A DNA stretch of 13,279 bases from JAAYYM01 sp964483395 (GTDB lineage: Bacteria; Bacillota; Clostridia; Lachnospirales; Lachnospiraceae), in the NCBI GenBank assembly GCA_964483395.1, contig CAZABT010000082.1, forward strand, positions 1 to 13,279. The letters run 5' to 3'. The position numbers and the translations under genes are program-made. Under the pieces are notes generated by a model. It searched no databases. It saw only the letters and a program-made list of their open reading frames with translations, and was not told where the DNA came from. This document shows positions 7,413-13,279 of this stretch, in pieces; the stretch's first letter is position 1; every line of letters starts with the position of its first letter.

Positions 7413-9161
7413 TTATTGCTCCGCTGCTGTCGGCTCCTCCGGTTGTTTTTCTATCTGCAGATAAGGGAGTATATTCTCGAACAGTTCCCTGACCAGTGGT
7501 GCTGCTATCGTTCCTCCATAATAAATTCCTTGTGGATTGTTAATGATCAGCAAGACCAGAATCTGAGGATCATCTGTCGGTGCGAATCCCACAAAGGAGG
7601 ATATGTATTTACCGCTTCCGCGCGGCAATGTTTGACTCGTAGCGGTTTTGCCTCCGATCTGATATCCCTCGACAGCTGCATTTCTTCCCGTCCCCTCAGA
7701 CACAACTTTTTCCAATATGTACTGCATCTTTTCCGATGTTTCTTCAGAAATGATCTGTTTTCCCTTCGGATATGTAAAGCTGCGCCGAACCTTTTGTTCC
7801 TGTTCCACCACGCGCATGGCAAAATGCGGTGTAATACTTGTTCCGCCGTTTACGATGGAGCTGACCGTTGCCGCAAGCTGTATCGGTGTGATTTGAAAGG
7901 ACTGACCAAAGGATACTGTCGCCAGCTCTACCAAACCGATATTCTCCTTTTGATGCATAATCGTATTGGCTTCACCCGGCAGGTCTATTCCCGTCTTATC
8001 CAGCAGTCCGAATTGTTTAAAATAATCATAAAAACGATCTGCCCCGACACGAAGTCCAACTGCAACAAACACTGGATTACAGGAATTCATTGTGGCATGC
8101 ACGAAATCCTGCGAACCATGCCCTGCAATTTTATGACAGCGGATTCTTCTATCCTCCACAACCGTATAGCCAGGGCAGTGAAAGGTATCTTCCATCGCCA
8201 GAACACCGGCTTCAAATCCTGCTGAGGCAGTTATAATCTTAAAAGTAGAGCCCGGCTCATAGGTATCATTCATACAGCCGTTACGCCACATCTGATTCAA
8301 CAGATCCTGCTTCTCCGCATCACTGATTCCAGCAGCATCGACATCCAACACATAGGGCTGATTCAGATTGAATTCCGGCACATTGACCATGGACAGTACC
8401 TCACCGTTTGAGGGATTCATGACTATGATGTTGACGCTGTCTGCCTGCTTCTGCTGCAACGCCTTCTCCGCAATCTGTTGTGCGTATTTTTGAATATTAA
8501 TATCTATGCTGATCTGCAGATCATTTCCGTCTACAGGTTCTATTCTGCTTTCCCCCGCCTCCGGCAGTTCTACTCCGCGTGCATCGGTGACTGCAAGTAT
8601 TTTTCCATTCTTGCCTTTCAGATACTCCTCATATATAACCTCAAGTCCTATAATACCCTGATTGTCACCGCCGGTAAAGCCAAGCACCTTAGATGCACAG
8701 TCCTCATAAGGATAGTAACGTTTATAATCCTCGTCAACCTTCACTCCTGCCAGATTACACAGTCTGATACGGTCTCCCGTCTCTTTATCAACATTTGCCT
8801 TAACTCGTTCAATGGAAGAAACCTTTTCTACACGTTTTCTGACTGTTTCCTCCGGAAGTTCCAGCAGGCGTGCAAGCGTTGCTGTCACTTCATCCGGATT
8901 CTTGATTTGACTGTGAATCACAGATACTGTACAGACTGTCCGATTTGTCGCCAGCACCTCACCGTTCCGATCTAATATCCTACCGCGTGCTGCTTTGATG
9001 TCACGCTCTCTTTCATGTAGTTCCTTTGCACCGCTCGTATAATAATCAGATTGATATATCATTAAATAAGCCAGACGTGCCATCAAAAAAATAAGCAATA
9101 AAATACAAGCACTCGCATAAAATACAATTTTTTTTCTATGGGCTGTTTTATTCCTTAACAT
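7413..9161 (-). CDS. class B penicillin-binding protein, SpoVD/FtsI-like transpeptidase
   Basis: This is a membrane-anchored transpeptidase that crosslinks peptidoglycan outside the membrane with a SEDS partner. Using the 586-residue frame from 9173 for numbering: membrane helix about 16-38, dimerisation domain with ARGRILDRNGEVLA (62-75), then a transpeptidase domain with EPGSTFK (nucleophile Ser309, Lys312), SCN (364-366) and, in place of KTG, GGKTATSQ (Lys509-Thr-Ala). There is no PASTA domain; the protein ends in a short Pro/Glu tail. The chosen ATG at 9161 (582 residues) has GAGG six bases upstream; the earlier ATG at 9173 lacks an SD. By order it is the second PBP after ftsL, the place of spoVD in Bacillus subtilis. 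Whether it serves sporulation or vegetative division cannot be told from sequence. Confidence 0.92.
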   Translation of the reverse strand: MLRNKTAHRKKIVFYASACILLLIFLMARLAYLMIYQSDYYTSGAKELHERERDIKAARGRILDRNGEVLATNRTVCTVSVIHSQIKNPDEVTATLARLLELPEETVRKRVEKVSSIERVKANVDKETGDRIRLCNLAGVKVDEDYKRYYPYEDCASKVLGFTGGDNQGIIGLEVIYEEYLKGKNGKILAVTDARGVELPEAGESRIEPVDGNDLQISIDINIQKYAQQIAEKALQQKQADSVNIIVMNPSNGEVLSMVNVPEFNLNQPYVLDVDAAGISDAEKQDLLNQMWRNGCMNDTYEPGSTFKIITASAGFEAGVLAMEDTFHCPGYTVVEDRRIRCHKIAGHGSQDFVHATMNSCNPVFVAVGLRVGADRFYDYFKQFGLLDKTGIDLPGEANTIMHQKENIGLVELATVSFGQSFQITPIQLAATVSSIVNGGTSITPHFAMRVVEQEQKVRRSFTYPKGKQIISEETSEKMQYILEKVVSEGTGRNAAVEGYQIGGKTATSQTLPRGSGKYISSFVGFAPTDDPQILVLLIINNPQGIYYGGTIAAPLVRELFENILPYLQIEKQPEEPTAAEQ

Positions 9162-9167
9162 ACAATA

Positions 9168-9171
9168 CCTC
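9168..9171 (-). promoter_or_regulatory. ribosome binding site deciding the start of the SpoVD-like PBP
   Basis: GAGG on the minus strand, six bases before ATG at 9161-9159. It overlaps the alternative upstream ATG (9173-9171), making that codon an unlikely start. Confidence 0.6.
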
Positions 9172-9224
9172 ATAAGAGCTGTTATAATAATCTATTATCG
9201 CCCTTACAAGGTTATGTATATCAT

Positions 9225-11633
9225 TCACAATCTGACTTCATTACAGGCCTCCGAGGTGCCGTCTGTCGTTGTTTCATCCGTTGCTGCTCCATCTGTTGTT
9301 CCATCGGTGTTTCCGTCTGTCGCTGTTCCATCGGCAGTTCCATTGGTTGTTCCATCGGTAGTTCCGTCTGTCGTTGTCCCGTCTGTTGTTCCATCGGTTG
9401 CTGTTCCGTCGGTTGCTGTTCCATCGGTTGCTGTTCCATCGGTAGTTGTTCCGTCGGTGGTTCCATCAGCCGGTGTTTCCTCGGTTCCGGATGCGCCTGC
9501 TGAAAAGTTCTGCTGGGACTCCTCCAGTTCTGCCTGCTCTTCCTCAGTGAGTGATTCTGTCTGATAGATCTTCATATACGGCAGAACCTCCGTCAAAATA
9601 TCTCTGGTCAATAGAGTTGCATATCTCGCACTTGCCTGATATGCAACATTCGGTTCATCGATCACGACATAAATTGCAAGCTGTGGATCTTCTGCCGGTG
9701 CAAAGCCCATAAAAGAAACCACATAATTTCCTGTATTTCTCGGATACTTTTCTGCTGTTCCGGTCTTTCCTCCAATCAGATAACCTGCCGGGCGTGCGCT
9801 GTGTCCGGTACCGTTCACGACTACGCTGACGCACATTTCTCTGATCTTATCCGAAGTCTCCGCTGATATCGTCTGCTTCAGTACACGCGGTTCCTTAACT
9901 TCTACCGCTGCGCCATCGGCGGTCAAAATTTCGCTGACCATATGCGGCTGATAATATTCTCCTCCATTGATCAGAGAACAGAATCCGGTAATCATCTGTA
10001 TCATCGTTGCGTTAAAGCCTTGTCCAAAGGAACCAATTGCAAGGTCGGCAGCTGTCATCTTGGCCTCATCAAATACAACCGTTGTCGTCAATGTTTCGCC
10101 GGTCAGATCAATGTTTGTCTTCAATCCAAAGTTGAACAGCCTGTTATATTTCATAAAGGTAGAACGTCCAAGCTTTGTTCCTATCTTCATTAATGCAACG
10201 TTACAGGAATGCTCCAGTGCTCCTGTCAAAGTCAATGTACTGATGCCGGGATGATTGTTACAGTGAATCTCATGTCCGCCCACTTCAAGCACACCATTAC
10301 ATTCATAGCTTTCATTTCCTGTCAGTTCACCCGTTTCGAGACCGGCTGCGATTGTAAATGGCTTTGCTGTTGACCCCGGTTCATAGGTATCAGAAATGCA
10401 AAAATTTTTCCACAGGGCAGCAAGAGCCTCCATCTGTGCAGCTTCCAGTTCCTTTGCTTTCCTTTCGCTCTCTGTCAACTCAGCCGACTGTTCCGCAGCA
10501 GGGATTTCTCCATCTGTCGGCGCATCTGTCAGTCCATCCTGTGGCTGCTCTTCTGCCTGATCCTGTTCAGTCGCCTGTGCCGATCCGTTTTCTTCTGTAT
10601 CCTGTGATTCTCCGGCATCTGTTGAATTCTGCGCTGTCTCTGCCCCTGCATTATCTTTTGCTGCGTCCGTACCATTCTCGCTTTCTTCCTCGTCCTCTTC
10701 CGGAAGCTGGACGCGTGACAAATCTCTCGGATTGTTCAGGTCATATACCGGATAGCTGGCCATAGCAAGCACTTCCCCATTATTGGGATTCATAATAATC
10801 ACACCTGTATTCGCACTTCCGTTGCCTTCTCTGTATTCGTCCTTATGCTCTTCATTGAATGCCAAAATATGTTTTTCCACAATACTCTGTATATTAACAT
10901 CCAACGTTGTAACCAGAGTCTGTCCATCTTCTGCGGGTTTAATGGTTCTCTCCAGATTCTCGTCATCATTCAAATAGCCGTATTCTCTTCCGTTTGTACC
11001 GTTCAGCCTATCATTATAGTATTCCTCAAGCCCGTAGGTTCCCAGGTTGTCTCCCTGTACAAAGCCTATCACATCGCATGCCAACGTATCATATGGGTAT
11101 CTCCGCTGATAGTCATTCTCCAGCCAGATTCCCTTGACATCCGGGTATTCTGTTGTGTTTGCCAAGATTTCCATTAAAGAACTAATCGTATCGTAAGACT
11201 GTTTTTTTGCAACAATACGGTATTGTGAGGTCGGATTTGCTACCATATAGCTTCTGAGTTCTTCTTCTGTATATTCAAATTTTGCCCCCGACTGAAACAG
11301 TGTACGAAGAGACGTTTCCAGATATTTTCCTTCTTCTGCGGTCATAGCCTTTGTATCAATGACTATGTTATAAACCTTTTCACTTACGGCAATCTTTGTT
11401 CCCTTACGATCAACAATATCACCACGTTTTGCTGGCAGTGCAATACTGTCATATTTTTGCTGGGAAAGCACCTGCTTCTTATACTTGTCACCATCCTCTT
11501 TGCTGATCTTCATGAGGCGGACATTTAACGCAGCAAAAGCCGCCAGCACTAAAACAAACAGCACTACCAGCTTCTTTTGCATCTTTATGGAAAATTTCTT
11601 TTGTTGTTCCTCGCTGCGACCCTTCCGTTTCAA
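9225..11633 (-). CDS. long class B penicillin-binding protein, FtsI/PBP2B-like, with acidic insertion and repeat tail
   Basis: This is a septal-type transpeptidase next to the ftsL-like gene, the position of pbpB in Bacillus subtilis. The 802-residue protein has a basic cytoplasmic start, membrane helix about 21-38, dimerisation region with PAKRGDIVDRKG (67-78), then a transpeptidase domain with EPGSTAK (nucleophile Ser421, Lys424), SCN (476-478) and GGKTGTAE (Lys623-Thr-Gly). Two additions stand out. An acidic Glu/Gln/Asp/Ala insertion of about 85 residues (310-395) splits the domain just before the active-site Ser. A tail of Thr-Asp-Gly-Thr units runs from about 721 to 793. No PASTA domain is seen. 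The start is TTG, eight bases after AGGAGA, which overlaps the ftsL stop; the next Met (18) has no SD and would remove the basic leader. It ends in EACNEVRL after the repeats. Confidence 0.93.
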   Translation of the reverse strand: MKRKGRSEEQQKKFSIKMQKKLVVLFVLVLAAFAALNVRLMKISKEDGDKYKKQVLSQQKYDSIALPAKRGDIVDRKGTKIAVSEKVYNIVIDTKAMTAEEGKYLETSLRTLFQSGAKFEYTEEELRSYMVANPTSQYRIVAKKQSYDTISSLMEILANTTEYPDVKGIWLENDYQRRYPYDTLACDVIGFVQGDNLGTYGLEEYYNDRLNGTNGREYGYLNDDENLERTIKPAEDGQTLVTTLDVNIQSIVEKHILAFNEEHKDEYREGNGSANTGVIIMNPNNGEVLAMASYPVYDLNNPRDLSRVQLPEEDEEESENGTDAAKDNAGAETAQNSTDAGESQDTEENGSAQATEQDQAEEQPQDGLTDAPTDGEIPAAEQSAELTESERKAKELEAAQMEALAALWKNFCISDTYEPGSTAKPFTIAAGLETGELTGNESYECNGVLEVGGHEIHCNNHPGISTLTLTGALEHSCNVALMKIGTKLGRSTFMKYNRLFNFGLKTNIDLTGETLTTTVVFDEAKMTAADLAIGSFGQGFNATMIQMITGFCSLINGGEYYQPHMVSEILTADGAAVEVKEPRVLKQTISAETSDKIREMCVSVVVNGTGHSARPAGYLIGGKTGTAEKYPRNTGNYVVSFMGFAPAEDPQLAIYVVIDEPNVAYQASARYATLLTRDILTEVLPYMKIYQTESLTEEEQAELEESQQNFSAGASGTEETPADGTTDGTTTDGTATDGTATDGTATDGTTDGTTTDGTTDGTTNGTADGTATDGNTDGTTDGAATDETTTDGTSEACNEVRL
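9255..9473 (-). repeat. in-frame tandem repeats encoding Thr-Asp-Gly-Thr units
   Basis: Degenerate 12- and 15-base units encode DGTT, TDGTT and TDGTA. About 16 units are seen, 12 with exact DGT and others as NGT, DGN, DGA or DET. On the plus strand the DNA reads as repeats of GTTCCATCGGTTGCT and GTTCCGTCGGT. All units are multiples of three, so changes in copy number would keep frame. The tract forms the C-terminal extracellular tail of the long PBP. Confidence 0.85.
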
Positions 11634-11641
11634 CTGAATGA

Positions 11642-11647
11642 TCTCCT
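11642..11647 (-). promoter_or_regulatory. ribosome binding site fixing the TTG start of the long PBP
   Basis: AGGAGA on the minus strand, eight bases before TTG at 11633-11631. It overlaps the TAG stop of the ftsL-like gene (11648-11646), suggesting coupled translation. Confidence 0.75.
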
Positions 11648-12128
11648 ACTCATCTATATCAATATACTGCCGCACATAGTCGCCGTCTTCGCTTGTATAT
11701 GTGACAATCTGATCTTCCTTGGCGTACTGCATACCAAGTTCGTCCATCGCCTGCTTTTTGATGGCCTCAATTCCTACAGAGCCCTTAATTCTGCTTTCCG
11801 TCTCATCATTTTCCGTCTTGAGTTCATTGTATCTGCTCTCCAAAATAGAAATGCTTTTGACTCTGCTTGTTATATCGGACTGTAACTGCAAATACTGAAT
11901 GCAAAAATAACCGGTCACGATCATTGCCATTGTCAGAAACAGAATATAGCCCGGATTCATATGCGCAGCCTTATCTCTGTTTTTTCTGGCAGTGTTGCTC
12001 AGTCTCTTGGTGGTTCTGACTTCTTCTCCAATTGGTGTATAAATCGGCTGAACTTTTCTGACAGTGTTTCCGTCCACATAGGTGTCTCTTCTGTATGAAG
12101 TTTGTCTTCCTTGACGCTTTGTTGCCAT
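11646..12128 (-). CDS. ftsL: FtsL-like cell division protein
   Basis: This is a small bitopic membrane protein between rsmH and the first PBP, the usual place of ftsL. The 160-residue product has a basic, Arg/Lys-rich cytoplasmic region of about 58 residues, one membrane helix (GYILFLTMAMIVTGYFCIQYL, about 60-80), then an extracellular coiled-coil-like stretch with ITSRVKSISILESRYNELK and an acidic end. This layout fits the FtsL/DivIC type, which pairs through its coiled coil with a DivIC/FtsB partner and binds FtsQ to activate FtsW-PBP. It is longer than Bacillus subtilis FtsL (117 residues), mainly in the cytoplasmic part. FtsL families are poorly conserved, so the call depends on layout and position. 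The start ATG follows AGGGAGG by seven bases. The gene lies 43 bases after rsmH, and its stop overlaps the SD of the next gene. Confidence 0.82.
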   Translation of the reverse strand: MATKRQGRQTSYRRDTYVDGNTVRKVQPIYTPIGEEVRTTKRLSNTARKNRDKAAHMNPGYILFLTMAMIVTGYFCIQYLQLQSDITSRVKSISILESRYNELKTENDETESRIKGSVGIEAIKKQAMDELGMQYAKEDQIVTYTSEDGDYVRQYIDIDE

Positions 12129-12171
12129 GCTGCAACCTCCCTCAATTTCATAGCTTCATGCAAGAGAACCT

Positions 12172-13116
12172 TTACTCGCTGCGTTCAAATACTCTCAGCT
12201 TTGCGCTCTTGGATCTGCTGTTTTCTTCCATTTCCAAACTGCTTGGAAGAATTGGCTTTCTTGTGATAACATGTCCTTTTGATACATTTCCGCACACGCA
12301 AACCGGAAAATCCGGCGGACATGTACACGGATTTTCATTTTTTCTGAAAATCGTTTTTACTATCCTGTCTTCAAGTGAATGAAATGTGATAATACAGATT
12401 CGCCCGTTTGGATTCAGCAGCTCGATCATGTCGTCCAACGTATCTCTCAATACATCCAGTTCATGATTCAATTCTATGCGAAGTGCCTGAAAAGTTTTCT
12501 TGGCAGGATGTCCCATGGTCTTTTGTATCTTCATCGGTATTGCCGCTTTGATGATCTCCACAAGTTCACCCGTTGTTGTGATTTCATGTTCTGCTCTTGC
12601 CCTGACGATATGCTTTGCGATATTCTTAGCGAATTGATCCTCTCCATAGTCCCTGATGATTCGAAACAATTCCATTTCGCTGTAGCCGTTCACGATATCC
12701 TGTGCCGTCATTTCGTTTCTTCTGTCCATCCTCATGTCGAGCGGTGCATCTTCCTTATAGCTGAAGCCCCTCTCCACGGTGTCTATCTGGTAAGAGGAAA
12801 CGCCCAAATCCAACACGATTCCATCTACCTTCTCAATTCCAATCTGTCGTAATTCTTCCCTGATGTTGCAGTAATTACTTCTGATGTAGGTAATATTCCT
12901 TGTCTCGTTAAAACTCTTCAGACGACTGCCTGCGGCTGTGAGAGCCGCGTCGTCTTGATCTATCCCTATGAATCTCCCCAGATTCGATAGCCTTTGCAAG
13001 ACCTCGTAAGCATGTCCACCACCGCCTAATGTCCCATCGACATAGGTCCCTTCGGGGCGAATGCATAAATGTTCGATCGTCTCGCCTAACAATACTGATT
13101 TGTGCTCAAAACTCAT
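12172..13116 (-). CDS. rsmH: 16S rRNA (cytosine(1402)-N(4))-methyltransferase RsmH (MraW)
   Basis: RsmH is the cytoplasmic SAM-dependent enzyme that N4-methylates C1402 in the ribosomal decoding centre. The 314-residue product has the SAM-binding motif YVDGTLGGGGH (25-35), GIDQDDAAL (51-59), LDLGVSSYQID (102-112), the family block HPAKKTFQALRIELNHEL (203-220) and SFHSLEDRIVK in the form ITFHSLEDRIVK (243-254). A cluster of four Cys in CTCPPDFPVCVCG (264-276) follows. The frame extends to a TTG at 13137, but the ATG at 13116 has AAGAGG eight bases upstream and gives the usual N-terminus MSFEHKSVLL, so I use that. It is the second gene of the cluster, 32 bases after mraZ. Length and motifs are normal. 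Confidence 0.97.
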   Translation of the reverse strand: MSFEHKSVLLGETIEHLCIRPEGTYVDGTLGGGGHAYEVLQRLSNLGRFIGIDQDDAALTAAGSRLKSFNETRNITYIRSNYCNIREELRQIGIEKVDGIVLDLGVSSYQIDTVERGFSYKEDAPLDMRMDRRNEMTAQDIVNGYSEMELFRIIRDYGEDQFAKNIAKHIVRARAEHEITTTGELVEIIKAAIPMKIQKTMGHPAKKTFQALRIELNHELDVLRDTLDDMIELLNPNGRICIITFHSLEDRIVKTIFRKNENPCTCPPDFPVCVCGNVSKGHVITRKPILPSSLEMEENSRSKSAKLRVFERSE

Positions 13117-13124
13117 AGTCGATA

Positions 13125-13130
13125 CCTCTT
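13125..13130 (-). promoter_or_regulatory. rsmH ribosome binding site that decides its start
   Basis: AAGAGG on the minus strand, eight bases before ATG at 13116-13114. This favours that ATG over the in-frame TTG at 13137-13135. Confidence 0.7.
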
Positions 13131-13148
13131 TCCCCAAATCGGTCTTTC

Positions 13149-13279
13149 CTATATACCAAGCCCCAAATCAGCCATTCTTTCAGCGATGCCGTCCATATCC
13201 TCGTAAACTGCCTCGCCTAAGTAACGTTCCTTGCTCCATACTTCTATCCTGCTTCCGACGCCGGCAAGCACGGTATCCT
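13149..13279 (-). CDS. mraZ: MraZ, C-terminal part (gene runs off the window)
   Basis: MraZ is the AbrB/SpoVT-like DNA-binding protein that usually heads and regulates the dcw cluster. Only the last 42 codons and a TAG stop (13151-13149) are present. The peptide contains VLAGVGSRIEVWSKERY, which matches the second AbrB-like repeat of MraZ, followed by a short helix ending in MADLGLGI. The gene lies 32 bases before rsmH on the same strand, the standard order. Its start and the direct-repeat operator usually found upstream are outside the window, so regulation cannot be read here. It is too short to appear as a long ORF, but the match and position are convincing. Confidence 0.9.
   Translation of the reverse strand, partial: DTVLAGVGSRIEVWSKERYLGEAVYEDMDGIAERMADLGLGI

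Noticed and set aside
9181..9209. TTGTAA, 17 bases, TATAAC on the minus strand before the SpoVD-like PBP
   Set aside because: The -35 matches only four of six bases, and the predicted transcript would start almost at the start codon, leaving little or no room for the SD. Probably chance in an AT-rich gap.
9214..9564. Open frame on the plus strand with VPSVVPSVAVPSV repeats, and a minus frame (9221-9466) rich in MEQQPTEQQ
   Set aside because: Both are shadows of the in-frame repeat tract encoding the PBP tail. Short-period repeats keep all frames open; the long PBP frame continues from an intact transpeptidase domain.
13117..13137. TTG start for rsmH at 13137
   Set aside because: The extension MGKEVST carries the SD (AAGAGG) for the ATG at 13116 within its own codons. 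This contrasts with ftsZ, murA and the long PBP, where the SD precedes the TTG.

Overview
The window is a division and cell wall (dcw) gene cluster read entirely from the minus strand. It suggests a low-to-moderate GC member of the Clostridia, most likely of the Lachnospiraceae type. The basis is protein character (FtsZ opening MLEIKTNEAES, RsmH with a CTCPPDFPVCVCG Cys cluster, two adjacent class B PBPs without PASTA domains), strong Shine-Dalgarno (SD) sites and frequent TTG starts. The genus cannot be fixed from the sequence alone.

In transcription order (high to low coordinates) the genes are: mraZ (3' end only, 13149-13279), rsmH/mraW (12172-13116), an ftsL-like gene (11646-12128), a long FtsI/PBP2B-like transpeptidase (9225-11633), a second, SpoVD-like transpeptidase (7413-9161), mraY (6374-7330), murD (4971-6338), ftsW (3792-4961), murA (2461-3726), ftsQ/divIB (1697-2458) and ftsZ (177-1535). 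A perfect 17-bp hairpin with T-runs on both sides (82-122) separates ftsZ from the last 22 codons of a convergent plus-strand gene (1-69). No gene-free stretch exceeds 300 bases. The longest, 1536-1696, is AT-rich and holds two overlapping sigma-A-type promoter candidates for ftsZ. Another good promoter candidate lies between the second PBP and mraY.

The genes cover the path from precursor to septum. MurA makes the first committed UDP-sugar precursor, MurD adds D-Glu and MraY makes lipid I. FtsW polymerises lipid II and the class B PBPs crosslink the strands. FtsL and FtsQ/DivIB form the membrane scaffold of the synthase, and FtsZ marks the division site. MraZ is the usual cluster regulator, and RsmH methylates 16S rRNA. 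Several genes common in this cluster are absent from the interval: murE, murF, murG, murB and ftsA. murA sits where murG/murB is found in Bacillus subtilis.

I see no mobile element, CRISPR array, RNA gene or obviously new system. The points of interest are within ordinary genes: an acidic low-complexity insertion next to the active-site serine and a Thr-Asp-Gly repeat tail in the long PBP, a KTA in place of KTG in the second PBP, three TTG-initiated genes with strong SD sites, and a shared 11-base sequence at the -35 regions of two internal promoters.
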